From Faecalibacterium sp. I3-3-33 (GTDB lineage Bacteria > Bacillota > Clostridia > Oscillospirales > Ruminococcaceae): a stretch of 64,000 nucleotides of DNA. Positions within the stretch are counted from its first letter, which is position 1, and each line of letters starts with the position of its first letter. The DNA is taken from contig NZ_CP094469.1 in the NCBI RefSeq assembly GCF_023347295.1, positions 1,674,001-1,738,000 of the forward strand. Reading direction: 5' to 3'. The position numbers were made by a program, and so were the translations under genes. The notes beneath the pieces are model-generated. The model ran no database searches. It was not told the DNA's origin and saw only the letters and a program-made list of their open reading frames with translations. Positions 50,349-58,833 of the stretch are shown here, one piece after another.

Positions 50349-51263
50349 TCACTGGATGGGCTGAGCGGCTTCAGCGGCCTGTGCTGCCTGTGCATCGTAC
50401 TCAGTAAGCAGGGCGTTCAGGTCGTACTGATACTTGCTGTGGCAGAAATGGCACACCACCTCACAGGTGGGATCCTCGTCCCGCATCCGCTCAAGTTCGG
50501 CACGACCAAGGCTGAGCAGCATCTCCTTGGTGCGCTCGGCACTGCAATCGCACTGGTACTGCACCGTGCGCTCGTCCAGCACGTTGGGGGTAAAGCCCGC
50601 CAGCGCCAGCTGCATCATGTCCTCGGGGGTCTTGCCCGCATGGAGCAGCTCGGTGACAGAGGGCATGGCGTTGATGTTCTTTTCCAGCTGGTCGATTTCG
50701 GCATCAGTAGCGCCGGGCAGCAGCTGTACCATAAAGCCGCCGGCGCAGAGGATGGACAGGTCCTTGTCCACCAACACGCCCAGTGCCATCACAGTGGGCA
50801 CCTGCTCGCTGTACGCATAGTAGCTGGTCAGATCCTCGGCGATCTCGCCGGATACCAGCGGCACCTGCCCGACTGTGGGCTCCTTTTGCAGGCGGTTGTC
50901 CCGGATGACAGTCAGCACGCCATTTTTACCCACGGCAGTGCCTACGTCCAGATGGCCGTTGGCTTTGGCGGGTAGCTCCACCAGCGGGTTATCAATGCAG
51001 CCCTTCACGTTGCCGGTACCGTCGGTGCAGGCGATGAGCACGCCCGCAGGGCCGCCGCCCGCCACACGCAGGGTGATGCGGTCGCGGTCATCCTTGAGCA
51101 TAGAGCCCATCAGGGTCGCGCCCGTGAGCAGGCGGCCCAGTGCCGCGCTGCAAGTGGCGCTTGTGGTGTGAAGCTTTTCTGCTTTACGGACGATATCGGT
51201 GGAATCCACACCGCAGAACACGACACCGCCGTTCTCAGACAGGCCGCGGATCAGGTTTGCCAT
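50349..51263 (-). CDS. hslO: Redox-regulated chaperone Hsp33
   Basis: Holdase chaperone activated by oxidation. The 304-residue protein has the Hsp33 core (GRLLTGATLMGSMLKDD, GNVKGCIDNP, YYAYSEQVPT) and the C-terminal redox zinc switch CDCSAERT plus CHFCHSKYQY, giving the CxC and CxxC pairs. The tail is Ala-rich. It ends at the bidirectional terminator. A methyltransferase gene lies downstream in the opposite sense of reading order but on the same strand upstream (starts 52016), 3 nt away, so the four genes engB-methyltransferase-hslO form one run. Confidence 0.96.
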   Translation of the reverse strand: MANLIRGLSENGGVVFCGVDSTDIVRKAEKLHTTSATCSAALGRLLTGATLMGSMLKDDRDRITLRVAGGGPAGVLIACTDGTGNVKGCIDNPLVELPAKANGHLDVGTAVGKNGVLTVIRDNRLQKEPTVGQVPLVSGEIAEDLTSYYAYSEQVPTVMALGVLVDKDLSILCAGGFMVQLLPGATDAEIDQLEKNINAMPSVTELLHAGKTPEDMMQLALAGFTPNVLDERTVQYQCDCSAERTKEMLLSLGRAELERMRDEDPTCEVVCHFCHSKYQYDLNALLTEYDAQAAQAAEAAQPIQ

Positions 51264-51266
51264 AGG

Positions 51267-52016
51267 TTATTCCTCCAGTTGTGTATACTGTTTTGTTGCG
51301 CAGAAGAAGTAGCGCTGGCTTTCTTCGGTCAGCGGGCCGAAAGTCTCGCCATCGCAGACGCTTTCCAGCGCAAAGCCGTGCTTTTCCAGCGATGCACGGA
51401 TGGTGTCCAGATCGTAGGTGTACTCGCAGAATTCCTCGTGGAAATGCTCGCCAGTCTCGTGATAATCAATATCCACCGTGATCTCCACCTTGCGGTCGGC
51501 AGCGTTATAGTGGTTGCGCCACACGCAGGAGGCATCCTCTTCCTCAAAGGTGAATGCGTTATCGCCCAGAACCTTCCGGTGCTTATAGGGGGTGTTCATA
51601 TCAAAGAGGAACACGCCGCCTTTTTCCATAAAAAAGCCTGCGTTGGCAATGGCGGTATCCAGATCCGGGATGTGGTTGAGGGTATCAAAGGTGGATACCG
51701 CCGCCCGGATGGTGCCGTAGAGATCCAGCTTGAGCAGGTCCTGCCGGAGCAGCAGCAAGCGGCCGGAAAGCCCCAGTTGCTCGGCCTTATCCCGCACCAC
51801 GCAGAGCATCTCCTCCGACTGGTCGATGCCGATCATATCGTAGCCTGCCTGCGTCAGCATCAGGGTCAGCTCCCCGGTGCCGCAGCCAAGGTCAGCTACA
51901 ATGCCGTCATGGATGCCGTGGGCTTCCAGCTTTGCATGGATCTGGCTGTACAGGGCGTCGTAGTCCGCTTCGCCGTTGAATTCATCGTAAAAATAGGCAA
52001 ATTCATTGTAAGCCAT
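51267..52016 (-). CDS. Class I SAM-dependent methyltransferase
   Basis: A 249-residue Rossmann-fold methyltransferase. Motif I is VADLGCGTGELTLML (about 38-52), followed by DMIGIDQSEEML, and the post-I region VSTFDTLNHIPD; the C-terminal half is beta-rich. It resembles the small-molecule or unassigned methyltransferases near ysxC/lon-type clusters (YodH/YqeM-like). The substrate cannot be told. It is 4 nt downstream of engB and 3 nt before hslO. Confidence 0.82.
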   Translation of the reverse strand: MAYNEFAYFYDEFNGEADYDALYSQIHAKLEAHGIHDGIVADLGCGTGELTLMLTQAGYDMIGIDQSEEMLCVVRDKAEQLGLSGRLLLLRQDLLKLDLYGTIRAAVSTFDTLNHIPDLDTAIANAGFFMEKGGVFLFDMNTPYKHRKVLGDNAFTFEEEDASCVWRNHYNAADRKVEITVDIDYHETGEHFHEEFCEYTYDLDTIRASLEKHGFALESVCDGETFGPLTEESQRYFFCATKQYTQLEE

Positions 52017-52020
52017 GGCG

Positions 52021-52623
52021 TTACTCCGCTTCCTCGTTTTCCGCAGCCACTGCGGCGTTGAGCACCGCTTGCAGTTCCGGGATGCCGTAGCCGTTTTCGC
52101 CGCTGGTCAGCACCACCTTCTGGCAGCCGTAGGGGCGGCAGATGTTTTCGAAGTCCTCCTGGGTTTTGGCAAGCTGGCTCTTTTTCAGCTTATCCGCCTT
52201 GGTCAGCGCCACCACATAGGGGATGCGGTGGTAGTGCAGGTAGCACAGCATCTGCAAATCATCTGCGCTGGGGGCGTGGCGGCAGTCCAGCAGCTGCACC
52301 AGCAGGGTGTGGTGGCGAGGTGCCTCGAAATAGCTGTTGATGAGGTCATCCCATCGCTCGCGGTCGGCGTTGCTCACCTTGGCGTAGCCGTAGCCCGGCA
52401 GATCCACAAAATAGCAGTCGTCCACAGAATAGAAGTTGATGGTAGCTGTTTTGCCCGGCGTACTGGACACGCGCGCCAGATTTTTGCGGCTGCACAGCTT
52501 GTTGATCAGGCTGGATTTGCCCACGTTGGAGCGCCCCGAAAAGCTCAACTCCGGGCGGTCACTTTCGGGCAGCTGACTGGAAATGCCATAGCTGGCAATA
52601 AAATCAGCTTTATTGAAGATCAT
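52021..52623 (-). CDS. engB: Ribosome biogenesis GTPase EngB (YsxC/YihA)
   Basis: Essential small GTPase needed for 50S subunit assembly. The 200-residue protein has G1 GRSNVGKSS (about 30-38), G2 STPGKTATINFY, G3 DLPGYG and G4 TKADKL. RBS GAAAGGA. Gene order lon-engB is conserved in many Firmicutes, and here they are 21 nt apart on the same strand. Confidence 0.97.
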   Translation of the reverse strand: MIFNKADFIASYGISSQLPESDRPELSFSGRSNVGKSSLINKLCSRKNLARVSSTPGKTATINFYSVDDCYFVDLPGYGYAKVSNADRERWDDLINSYFEAPRHHTLLVQLLDCRHAPSADDLQMLCYLHYHRIPYVVALTKADKLKKSQLAKTQEDFENICRPYGCQKVVLTSGENGYGIPELQAVLNAAVAAENEEAE

Positions 52624-52644
52624 GGCGTGTTCCTTTCTGTTATT

Positions 52645-55098
52645 TCAGCAGACAGCGCCCGGCTGGTTCTTCTCAGGCGCGGCAGGGATGCGGCTCTCCC
52701 CTGCCTTGGACTTTTTGGTGCGGGGACGGCCTGCGGTGCTCTTGGCAGCCTTCGGCTTGAGCAGAGCGGCAGCCAGCACCTGCGAGAGGTTCTGCATGGG
52801 CAGGAAGGTCAGGTTCTTCTTAACTTCCTCGTCCACATCGTACAGGTCAGGCTCGTTGTCCTTGGGGATGAGCACGGTCTTCATGCCCTCGCGGTAGGCA
52901 GCCATGCTCTTTTCCCGCAGACCGCCGATGGGCAGCACATTGCCGTGCAGGGTGATCTCGCCGGTCATTGCCACATCGCCGCGCACCGGAACGCCGGACA
53001 GGCAGGACACCAGTGCCGTGGTCAGGGTGACACCGGCAGAAGGGCCATCCTTGGGCACAGCGCCCTCGGGGGCGTGGATGTGCAGATCGCACTTTTTCAG
53101 CCGCTCGGGGTCGATGCCGTATTCCTCGGCGTGGACGCGCACCCAAGTGACTGCCAGCTGCGCGCTCTCCTTCATCACATCGCCCAGAGAGCCGGTAACG
53201 GTGATCTTGCCGGTACCGTTGTCCATGACCTGCACCTCGATGGGCAGGGTCTCGCCGCCTACGCTGGTCCATGCCAGACCGTTGGCGATGCCAACGGCGT
53301 TAGTGCGGTTGAGGAAGTCCGGCTTGACGATGCGGGGACCCAGCAGTTCCTCCAGCATGGCGGCAGTCACCGCCACGCTTTCCACCTCGCCGGAAGCGAT
53401 CTTGCGGGCGCACTTGCGCAGCACACTGGTGATGGTGCGCTCCAGATTACGCACACCGGCCTCGCGGGTATAGCCGTCGATGATGCCGTAGAGTGCGCCC
53501 TGGTTCATGGTGACCTTGCCGGTCAGACCGCAGGCCTTAAGCTGCTTGGGCAGCAAATGCTTGCGGGCAATATTGTATTTTTCCACGCGGGTATAGCTGG
53601 GCAGCTCGATGACGTCCATACGGTCGCGCAGCGGGCCGGGGATGCTGCCCAAGTCGTTCGCGGTGGTGATAAAGAGCACATGGCTCAGATCAAACGGGAT
53701 ATCAATGAAATGATCGTTAAAGGTGCTGTTCTGCTCCGGGTCCAGTGCCTCCAGCAGAGCTGCCGCCGGGTCGCCCCGGAAGTCCCCTGCCAGCTTGTCG
53801 ATCTCATCCAGCAGCATCAGGGGGTTGGAGGACTTGGCGGTGATCATGGCGCTGATGATCTTGCCGGGCATGGCACCGATGTAGGTGCGGCGATGACCGC
53901 GGATCTCGGCTTCGTCCCGCACGCCGCCCAGACTGATGCGCACATACTTGCGGCCAAGGCTTTCTGCGATGGAACGTGCAATACTGGTCTTGCCAACGCC
54001 CGGAGGGCCTACCAGACAGATGATCTGTGCCTTCACGTCCGGTGCCAGCTTGCGCACGGCCAGCGTTTCCAGAATGCGATCCTTGACCTTTTTCAGGCCG
54101 TAGTGATCCCGGTCTAAGATCTGCTGGGCGCGGTGGATATCCAGATCATCCACGGTCATGGTGTTCCACGGCAGATCCAGACAAGTATCCAGATAGGTAC
54201 GGATGACCGTGGCTTCCTGATTGCTGCTCTGCATCCGGGACAGGCGGTCTACCTCCTTGAGCAGCTTTTTCTCGCTGTCCTCGGCAAGGTGAAGCTCCCG
54301 GATCTTGCGGCGATAGTCATCGGCCTCGGCGTGGGTATCGTCCCCTTCGCCCAGTTCGTCGTTGATGATGTGCAGCTGCTCGTGCAGGTAGTAATCGCGC
54401 TGGTTCTTGTCCATGGACTCGTTGACCTTTTCCGCGATCTCCTTTTCGATCTTCATCACCTGACATTCACGGCGCAGCATCTCCACAAGGCGCTGCAAAC
54501 GGCCGTTGAGGGTGTTCTCGTTCATCACGGCCTGCTTGTCCTCGTAGCGGAACAAGAGGTTTGCCGGCATATACTCGGTGAGGAACATGGGGTCATCGCT
54601 GGAAACGATGGTGAACACCACATCCTTGGCAAGGCGCGGGTTCATGCCCAGATACTCGTCAAAACCGGTCTTGAGGGCGCGGAGCAGCGCCTCGGTCTCC
54701 ACAGCTTCTTCAGGCTTTGCGGCACGCACCGGAGCGGAGCGCACAGCAGACAGCAGAAAATCGCCGGTGGTATCCAGCTCGGTCAGCTTAGCGCGGTACT
54801 TGCCCTCCACCAGCACCTTGACCAGCTCGTCCGACACGCGCAGCACCTGCTTGACCTCAGCCACTACGCCGTAGGTGTACAGGTCCTGCTGGGTGGGCTC
54901 GCTGGTCTCCATCTCCTTCTGGGCTACCAGAAATACATTGGAGTTATTGGCCATGGCCCACTCCACGGCGGCAATGCTCTTTTCCCGCCCGACTTCAAAA
55001 TGAACAAGGTTGTTGGGGAACACCACCAGTCCGCGCAGTGCGATGGTAGGCAGATGGAGCTCCTTCCGCTCGACCTTGATAGTAACTTTTTCAGACAT
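52645..55098 (-). CDS. lon: ATP-dependent protease Lon
   Basis: Cytosolic AAA+ protease that removes damaged and regulatory proteins. The 817-residue protein has the N-terminal LON substrate domain ([17 protein letters not shown]), Walker [10 protein letters not shown] (about 362), Walker B LLDEIDKL, and the protease domain with catalytic Ser in [10 protein letters not shown] (about 685) and the downstream Lys. A Lys-Pro-rich tail ([17 protein letters not shown]) follows residue 780. Start ATG 55098 has GGGAGG. A 7-bp stem precedes the RBS in the leader. Confidence 0.97.
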   Translation of the reverse strand: MSEKVTIKVERKELHLPTIALRGLVVFPNNLVHFEVGREKSIAAVEWAMANNSNVFLVAQKEMETSEPTQQDLYTYGVVAEVKQVLRVSDELVKVLVEGKYRAKLTELDTTGDFLLSAVRSAPVRAAKPEEAVETEALLRALKTGFDEYLGMNPRLAKDVVFTIVSSDDPMFLTEYMPANLLFRYEDKQAVMNENTLNGRLQRLVEMLRRECQVMKIEKEIAEKVNESMDKNQRDYYLHEQLHIINDELGEGDDTHAEADDYRRKIRELHLAEDSEKKLLKEVDRLSRMQSSNQEATVIRTYLDTCLDLPWNTMTVDDLDIHRAQQILDRDHYGLKKVKDRILETLAVRKLAPDVKAQIICLVGPPGVGKTSIARSIAESLGRKYVRISLGGVRDEAEIRGHRRTYIGAMPGKIISAMITAKSSNPLMLLDEIDKLAGDFRGDPAAALLEALDPEQNSTFNDHFIDIPFDLSHVLFITTANDLGSIPGPLRDRMDVIELPSYTRVEKYNIARKHLLPKQLKACGLTGKVTMNQGALYGIIDGYTREAGVRNLERTITSVLRKCARKIASGEVESVAVTAAMLEELLGPRIVKPDFLNRTNAVGIANGLAWTSVGGETLPIEVQVMDNGTGKITVTGSLGDVMKESAQLAVTWVRVHAEEYGIDPERLKKCDLHIHAPEGAVPKDGPSAGVTLTTALVSCLSGVPVRGDVAMTGEITLHGNVLPIGGLREKSMAAYREGMKTVLIPKDNEPDLYDVDEEVKKNLTFLPMQNLSQVLAAALLKPKAAKSTAGRPRTKKSKAGESRIPAAPEKNQPGAVC

Positions 55099-55115
55099 AT
55101 ACAAACACCTCCCGA

Positions 55116-55144
55116 CTGCCGCTCAAGTTTCCATGCTGCGGCAG
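55116..55144 (-). promoter_or_regulatory. Leader hairpin just before the lon RBS
   Basis: CTGCCGC (55116-55122) pairs with GCGGCAG (55138-55144). In the lon mRNA it lies immediately upstream of GGGAGG and could limit ribosome access. Confidence 0.45.
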
Positions 55145-55189
55145 CTCTATCTTTTGGGGTCTTTTTGATAAAAATACAGTTGTTTCCTT

Positions 55190-55217
55190 ATTATACAGAT
55201 TTCCGGCCAAAATGCAA
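55190..55217 (-). promoter_or_regulatory. Promoter of lon
   Basis: Minus-strand TTGCAT (55217-55212), 16-nt spacer, TATAAT (55195-55190). No CIRCE element is visible. Confidence 0.65.
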
Positions 55218-55238
55218 CTGTCCTGCCGGAATGGTCGG

Positions 55239-55784
55239 TCATTCGGGGCGGTTTTCGTGGGTGTTGAAGCCCATTTTGCCCAGCGCGGGCAGCAGCGCCC
55301 GCAGAGTGACCGAGGTGAGCGCGCCCATGACAAGGCCCAGCACCAGCATGACCGGCGCGTAGTACAGCGACAAAGACGAGGAGATGATGACCCCCGCGCC
55401 AAGCAGCTGCCCCACGTTATGCGCCAGTGCGCCGCAGACCGACAGGATGAACCATGTGGGCCGCACCGGCAAAAGATAATACAGCACCCACATCACCGCA
55501 AGGGACAAAAGCCCGCCGCACAGCGAGAGGAAGCCCGCCGTAAAGCCGGACACCAGAAAGACGAACAGCGCCTTGAGCACATCCAGCACCAGTGCCTGCC
55601 GGGGACCCATGAAGAACAACGCGTACATGACCACGATGTTGGCAAGCCCCAGCTTCATGCCCGGCAAAAGCCCCGGGATGACCAGCGTTCCCTCGATGAA
55701 GGAAAGCGCCATAGCCAGCGCAAACAGCAGGCCGGACAGGGCGATGTGCCGCGTTTTTTGATAGTTGCGGTGATTTTTAGGCAT
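55239..55784 (-). CDS. Gx/heptaprenyl diphosphate synthase component I-type membrane protein
   Basis: A 181-residue hydrophobic protein with five to six helices. It begins HIALSGLLFALAMALSFIEGTLVIPGLLPGMKLGLANIVVMYALFFMG, the signature of the Hpre_diP_synt_I/Gx transporter family. The name is historical: these resemble ECF-type S components and accompany Rnf/NusG-II type genes or quinone-side enzymes. Function is unproven. It follows the ABC-F gene by 15 nt; lon is downstream behind its own promoter. Confidence 0.75.
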   Translation of the reverse strand: MPKNHRNYQKTRHIALSGLLFALAMALSFIEGTLVIPGLLPGMKLGLANIVVMYALFFMGPRQALVLDVLKALFVFLVSGFTAGFLSLCGGLLSLAVMWVLYYLLPVRPTWFILSVCGALAHNVGQLLGAGVIISSSLSLYYAPVMLVLGLVMGALTSVTLRALLPALGKMGFNTHENRPE

Positions 55785-55799
55785 AGAGGATACGCTCCT

Positions 55800-57695
55800 T
55801 TATTCTTCGGGCTGCTGCGTCTGCTCGTAGGCTTCCTGCTCTTCCATGGCGGCTTCCCATGCGGCAAAAAGCTCCTCCTGATGGAAGCGCAGGTCGCTCA
55901 GCTCATCGCTTTTCTGGCGCAGCAGGTCGGGGTCGTTGTACACCTCCGGGGAGTTGATCTCGTTGTCCAGCTCCACCTCGCGTGCACCGCAGGCTTCCAT
56001 CTCATCCTCGCAGGCCTTGATCTTGGCGCGCAGCTCGGCGCGGCGGCGGCGCTGCTCCTTGCCGTAGCCGGTCTTGGCGGGCTCGGCAGCCTTCTGGGCA
56101 GCCTGCACCGGGGCGGCACGTCCCATTAGGGCATCGTAGCTGGGGTAGAGCACGGCCTTGCCGTCCTCAAGATAGAGGATGGGACAGGCCAGACTGTTCA
56201 TCAGGTGACGGTCGTGGGTGACCAGCAGCAGGGTGCCAGTATAGGCCATCAGCGCTTCGGTCAGGTTTTCGCGGGTATAGATGTCCAAGTGGTTGGTGGG
56301 CTCGTCCAAAAACAGCAGATTTGGGCGCTCCAGCACGATCTCTGCAAAACGCAGGCGCGCCAGCTCGCCGCCGGACAATGCTTCGCAGGGCTTGAACACC
56401 GTATCGCCCCGGAAGCCCAGCTTAGCAAGGTGGCTGCGCACTTCCAGTTCGGTCATGCGGGGGTACTTGTTCCAAATGACATCAATGACCCTGCCCTGCC
56501 CCAGACGGTTCTGCTGCTGGGCAAAGATGCTGGGACGCGCCCCGGTGCCCAGCCGCACCATACCGCCGGAGGGGCGGCGCTTGCCGTCCAGCACCTGCAT
56601 CAGGGTGGATTTGCCCGCACCGTTGGGGCCGGCAATGATGAGCCGCTGCCCGCGGCAGACCGTATAGGTAAATGGTTCCAGCAGGGTACGCTCCCCGATC
56701 TTGATGCTGAGGTTTTTCAGCATCACCAGTTCATTCCACGGTTCTACGTCATATTCAAAGCGGAATTTCAGCTGGTTGGTCTCGTCCTTGGGTGCCTCGG
56801 TGATCTCCAGCTTTTCCAGCTGCCTGCGGCGGCTCTGCGCCATTTTGGTAGTCGAGGCGCGCACAAGGTTGCGGTCCACATAGTCCTGCAGCTTTTCAGC
56901 CAGTGCCACATCGGCATCGTGCTGCTTCTGGCGCAGGGCATCGGCAGCTTCCTTCTGAGGCAGATAGGCCGAGAAGTTGCCCTTGTAGGTGGTCATGGTC
57001 TGGAAGGACACCTCCCAGATCTTTGTACAGACATTATCGAGGAAATAGCGGTCGTGGCTGACCACCAGCACCGCGCCGGAGTAACCCTTGAGATAATTTT
57101 CCAGCCATTCCATGGTGGCAAAGTCCAAGTGGTTGGTGGGCTCGTCCAGAATGAGGACATCCGGCTTTTCCAGCAGCAGCTTTGCCAGACGCAGCCGCGT
57201 CAGCTCGCCGCCGGAGAGCACCGCAATGTTCTTCTGCCATGTATCCTGCGCAAAGCCCATGCCGGACAGCACCTTTTTGATGTTCACGTCCATGTTGTAG
57301 CCGTCGGCGGCGTCCACAATGTTTTGCAGGGCATCGTGCTGTGCCAGCAGGTCGGCGCTATCGGGCTGGGCAGCCATGCGGCGCTCCAAGATCTGCATCT
57401 GCGCCATGGCATCCAGCACTGGAGCAAAGGTGGCGCGCATCTCGCCGTAGATATCCAGCGTGGCGTCCAGCTTTGCGTTCTGCTCCAGATAGCCCAGCGT
57501 TACCCCGTGGGTCACGCTGAACTCGCCCTCGTAGTCCTGATATTCGCCGGTAAGAATCTTGAGCAGGGTGGTCTTGCCTGCACCGTTTTGTCCAACGATG
57601 CCGATGCGGTCCTCCCGCTCGACACTGGCGGTCACATCGTGCAGCACCACCTTTTCGCCAAAAGTCTTACCCAGTTTTTCCAAATGTATCAGCAT
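55800..57695 (-). CDS. ABC-F family ATPase (Uup/YdiF/EttA-like)
   Basis: A soluble 631-residue protein with two ABC cassettes and no membrane segments. Cassette 1 has GQNGAGKTT (about 35), signature LSGGELTRLRLAK and LILDEPTNHLD; cassette 2 has GPNGAGKST (about 360), LSGGELARLRFAE and LFLDEPTNHLD. The linker holds the P-site-tRNA-interaction region and the C terminus is a coiled coil (about 555-625), as in Uup/YdiF-type ribosome factors. Whether it is translational or resistance-linked is not determinable. Confidence 0.93.
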   Translation of the reverse strand: MLIHLEKLGKTFGEKVVLHDVTASVEREDRIGIVGQNGAGKTTLLKILTGEYQDYEGEFSVTHGVTLGYLEQNAKLDATLDIYGEMRATFAPVLDAMAQMQILERRMAAQPDSADLLAQHDALQNIVDAADGYNMDVNIKKVLSGMGFAQDTWQKNIAVLSGGELTRLRLAKLLLEKPDVLILDEPTNHLDFATMEWLENYLKGYSGAVLVVSHDRYFLDNVCTKIWEVSFQTMTTYKGNFSAYLPQKEAADALRQKQHDADVALAEKLQDYVDRNLVRASTTKMAQSRRRQLEKLEITEAPKDETNQLKFRFEYDVEPWNELVMLKNLSIKIGERTLLEPFTYTVCRGQRLIIAGPNGAGKSTLMQVLDGKRRPSGGMVRLGTGARPSIFAQQQNRLGQGRVIDVIWNKYPRMTELEVRSHLAKLGFRGDTVFKPCEALSGGELARLRFAEIVLERPNLLFLDEPTNHLDIYTRENLTEALMAYTGTLLLVTHDRHLMNSLACPILYLEDGKAVLYPSYDALMGRAAPVQAAQKAAEPAKTGYGKEQRRRRAELRAKIKACEDEMEACGAREVELDNEINSPEVYNDPDLLRQKSDELSDLRFHQEELFAAWEAAMEEQEAYEQTQQPEE

Positions 57696-57728
57696 AGTTT
57701 TGATCCGTTATCCGTTCTTTTTCATCTC

Positions 57729-58469
57729 TCAGCACTGGTGGCGGCGGTTCTTCAGGCCAACATTGGCCAGCTCCTCCTGCTCCATCACCAGCGGATACAG
57801 TTCCTCCAGACTGGCGATCTCGTAGGTAGGGATCACCTTGCCGGGGTTCTCGGCGTGGTTGGGGTTGTACCAGCAGGTATCCAGCCCGGCGTTGCTGCCA
57901 CCCTGAATATCGCTGGACAGGCTGTCGCCCACCATCAGAACGTGCTCCCGGTTCTCCACGCCCAGCGCGCGCAGGGCGGCATCAAAGATGCGGGCATTGG
58001 GCTTTTCGCAGCCCATTTTCTCAGAGATGAACACATCCTCCATAAAATCCATCACGCCGCTTTCTGCCAGACGGCGGGTCTGCACCTTCTGGGCACCGTT
58101 GCTGACGATGGCCAGCGTTGCCACCTCGGAAAGCTCGCGCAGCACGTCCAGCACCTCGGCACTCATCAGGTCCGGGTGGGTGGACAGCTGCTCCAGATAG
58201 CAGCGGTTCATCTCCACGCCGTCACCGGCGGCATCGATGGCCTTTAAAAAGCGGCTGAACCGCTCGCCGAACAGCTTTTCGCGGCGAATTTGGCCTTTTT
58301 CCAGCTGCCGCCACAGTTCCTCGTTGATGGTGCGGTAGGTCTGCACGGTCTCGGCGTCCGGCTCGATGCCGTAGTTCACCAGCGTTTCGGCCAGCGCCTT
58401 GTTTTCGGCTGCGTCAAAGTTGAGCAGCGTATTGTCCGCATCGAACAGGATGCAATAATATTTTGCCAT
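57729..58469 (-). CDS. yjjG: HAD-family nucleotidase, YjjG type
   Basis: A 246-residue HAD phosphatase with motif I FDADNTLLNF (D10, D12), motif II AIVSNGAQ, Lys in CEKPNARIFDAAL, and motif IV VGDSLSSDIQGG. The DADNTLL form is typical of YjjG, which hydrolyses noncanonical pyrimidine nucleotides. No partner gene is nearby. The RBS is weak (GAAAGTGAG before ATG). Confidence 0.88.
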   Translation of the reverse strand: MAKYYCILFDADNTLLNFDAAENKALAETLVNYGIEPDAETVQTYRTINEELWRQLEKGQIRREKLFGERFSRFLKAIDAAGDGVEMNRCYLEQLSTHPDLMSAEVLDVLRELSEVATLAIVSNGAQKVQTRRLAESGVMDFMEDVFISEKMGCEKPNARIFDAALRALGVENREHVLMVGDSLSSDIQGGSNAGLDTCWYNPNHAENPGKVIPTYEIASLEELYPLVMEQEELANVGLKNRRHQC

Positions 58470-58518
58470 AGAATCTCACTTTCTTTTCAGCATTTCCCAC
58501 TTTGGTGTATCAACAGGG

Positions 58519-58555
58519 AGAAGCCAGCCCCACCCCCGGCAGAGCTGGCTTCTCG
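58519..58555. terminator. Hairpin between YjjG and the small acidic protein genes
   Basis: GAGAAGCCAGC pairs with GCTGGCTTCTC around a Pro-rich CCCACCCCC loop. Tails are short (CGTTATT); may be a weak terminator. Confidence 0.5.
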
Positions 58556-58777
58556 TTATTCAGAAACGATTTCATACGCAGACAGGTCTGTTTGTGCCGG
58601 GGTGTTGTCCGGGCACAGCGTCTTTCCCTCGCAGGGCGTCAGACCGCATTTCTGCATTTCTTCCTCCAGTGCGCTGTTATCTACGTTTTCCCAGTCGGTG
58701 TCGTAGTAATCCACGCTGCCGTCGGTCACGTCATTCTCCCCGGGCAGGGAGGGCGTGCGCATTGCTTCCCAGTACAT
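58556..58777 (-). CDS. Small acidic protein, unknown function
   Basis: A 73-residue acidic protein (VTDGSVDYYDTDWENVDNSALEEEMQKCGLTPCEGKTLCPDN), with three cysteines near residue 44-55. I do not recognise it. The ATG has GGAGGTGGAG-like sequence upstream (GAAGGTGGAGCCCTT). It follows the SGNH gene by about 56 nt. The open frame and RBS support it, but composition alone does not prove it. Confidence 0.55.
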   Translation of the reverse strand: MYWEAMRTPSLPGENDVTDGSVDYYDTDWENVDNSALEEEMQKCGLTPCEGKTLCPDNTPAQTDLSAYEIVSE

Positions 58778-58833
58778 AAGGGCTCCACCTTCCTCTCCCG
58801 CCAGCCTATGCGGCGCAGCGAGGGAATGTGCGC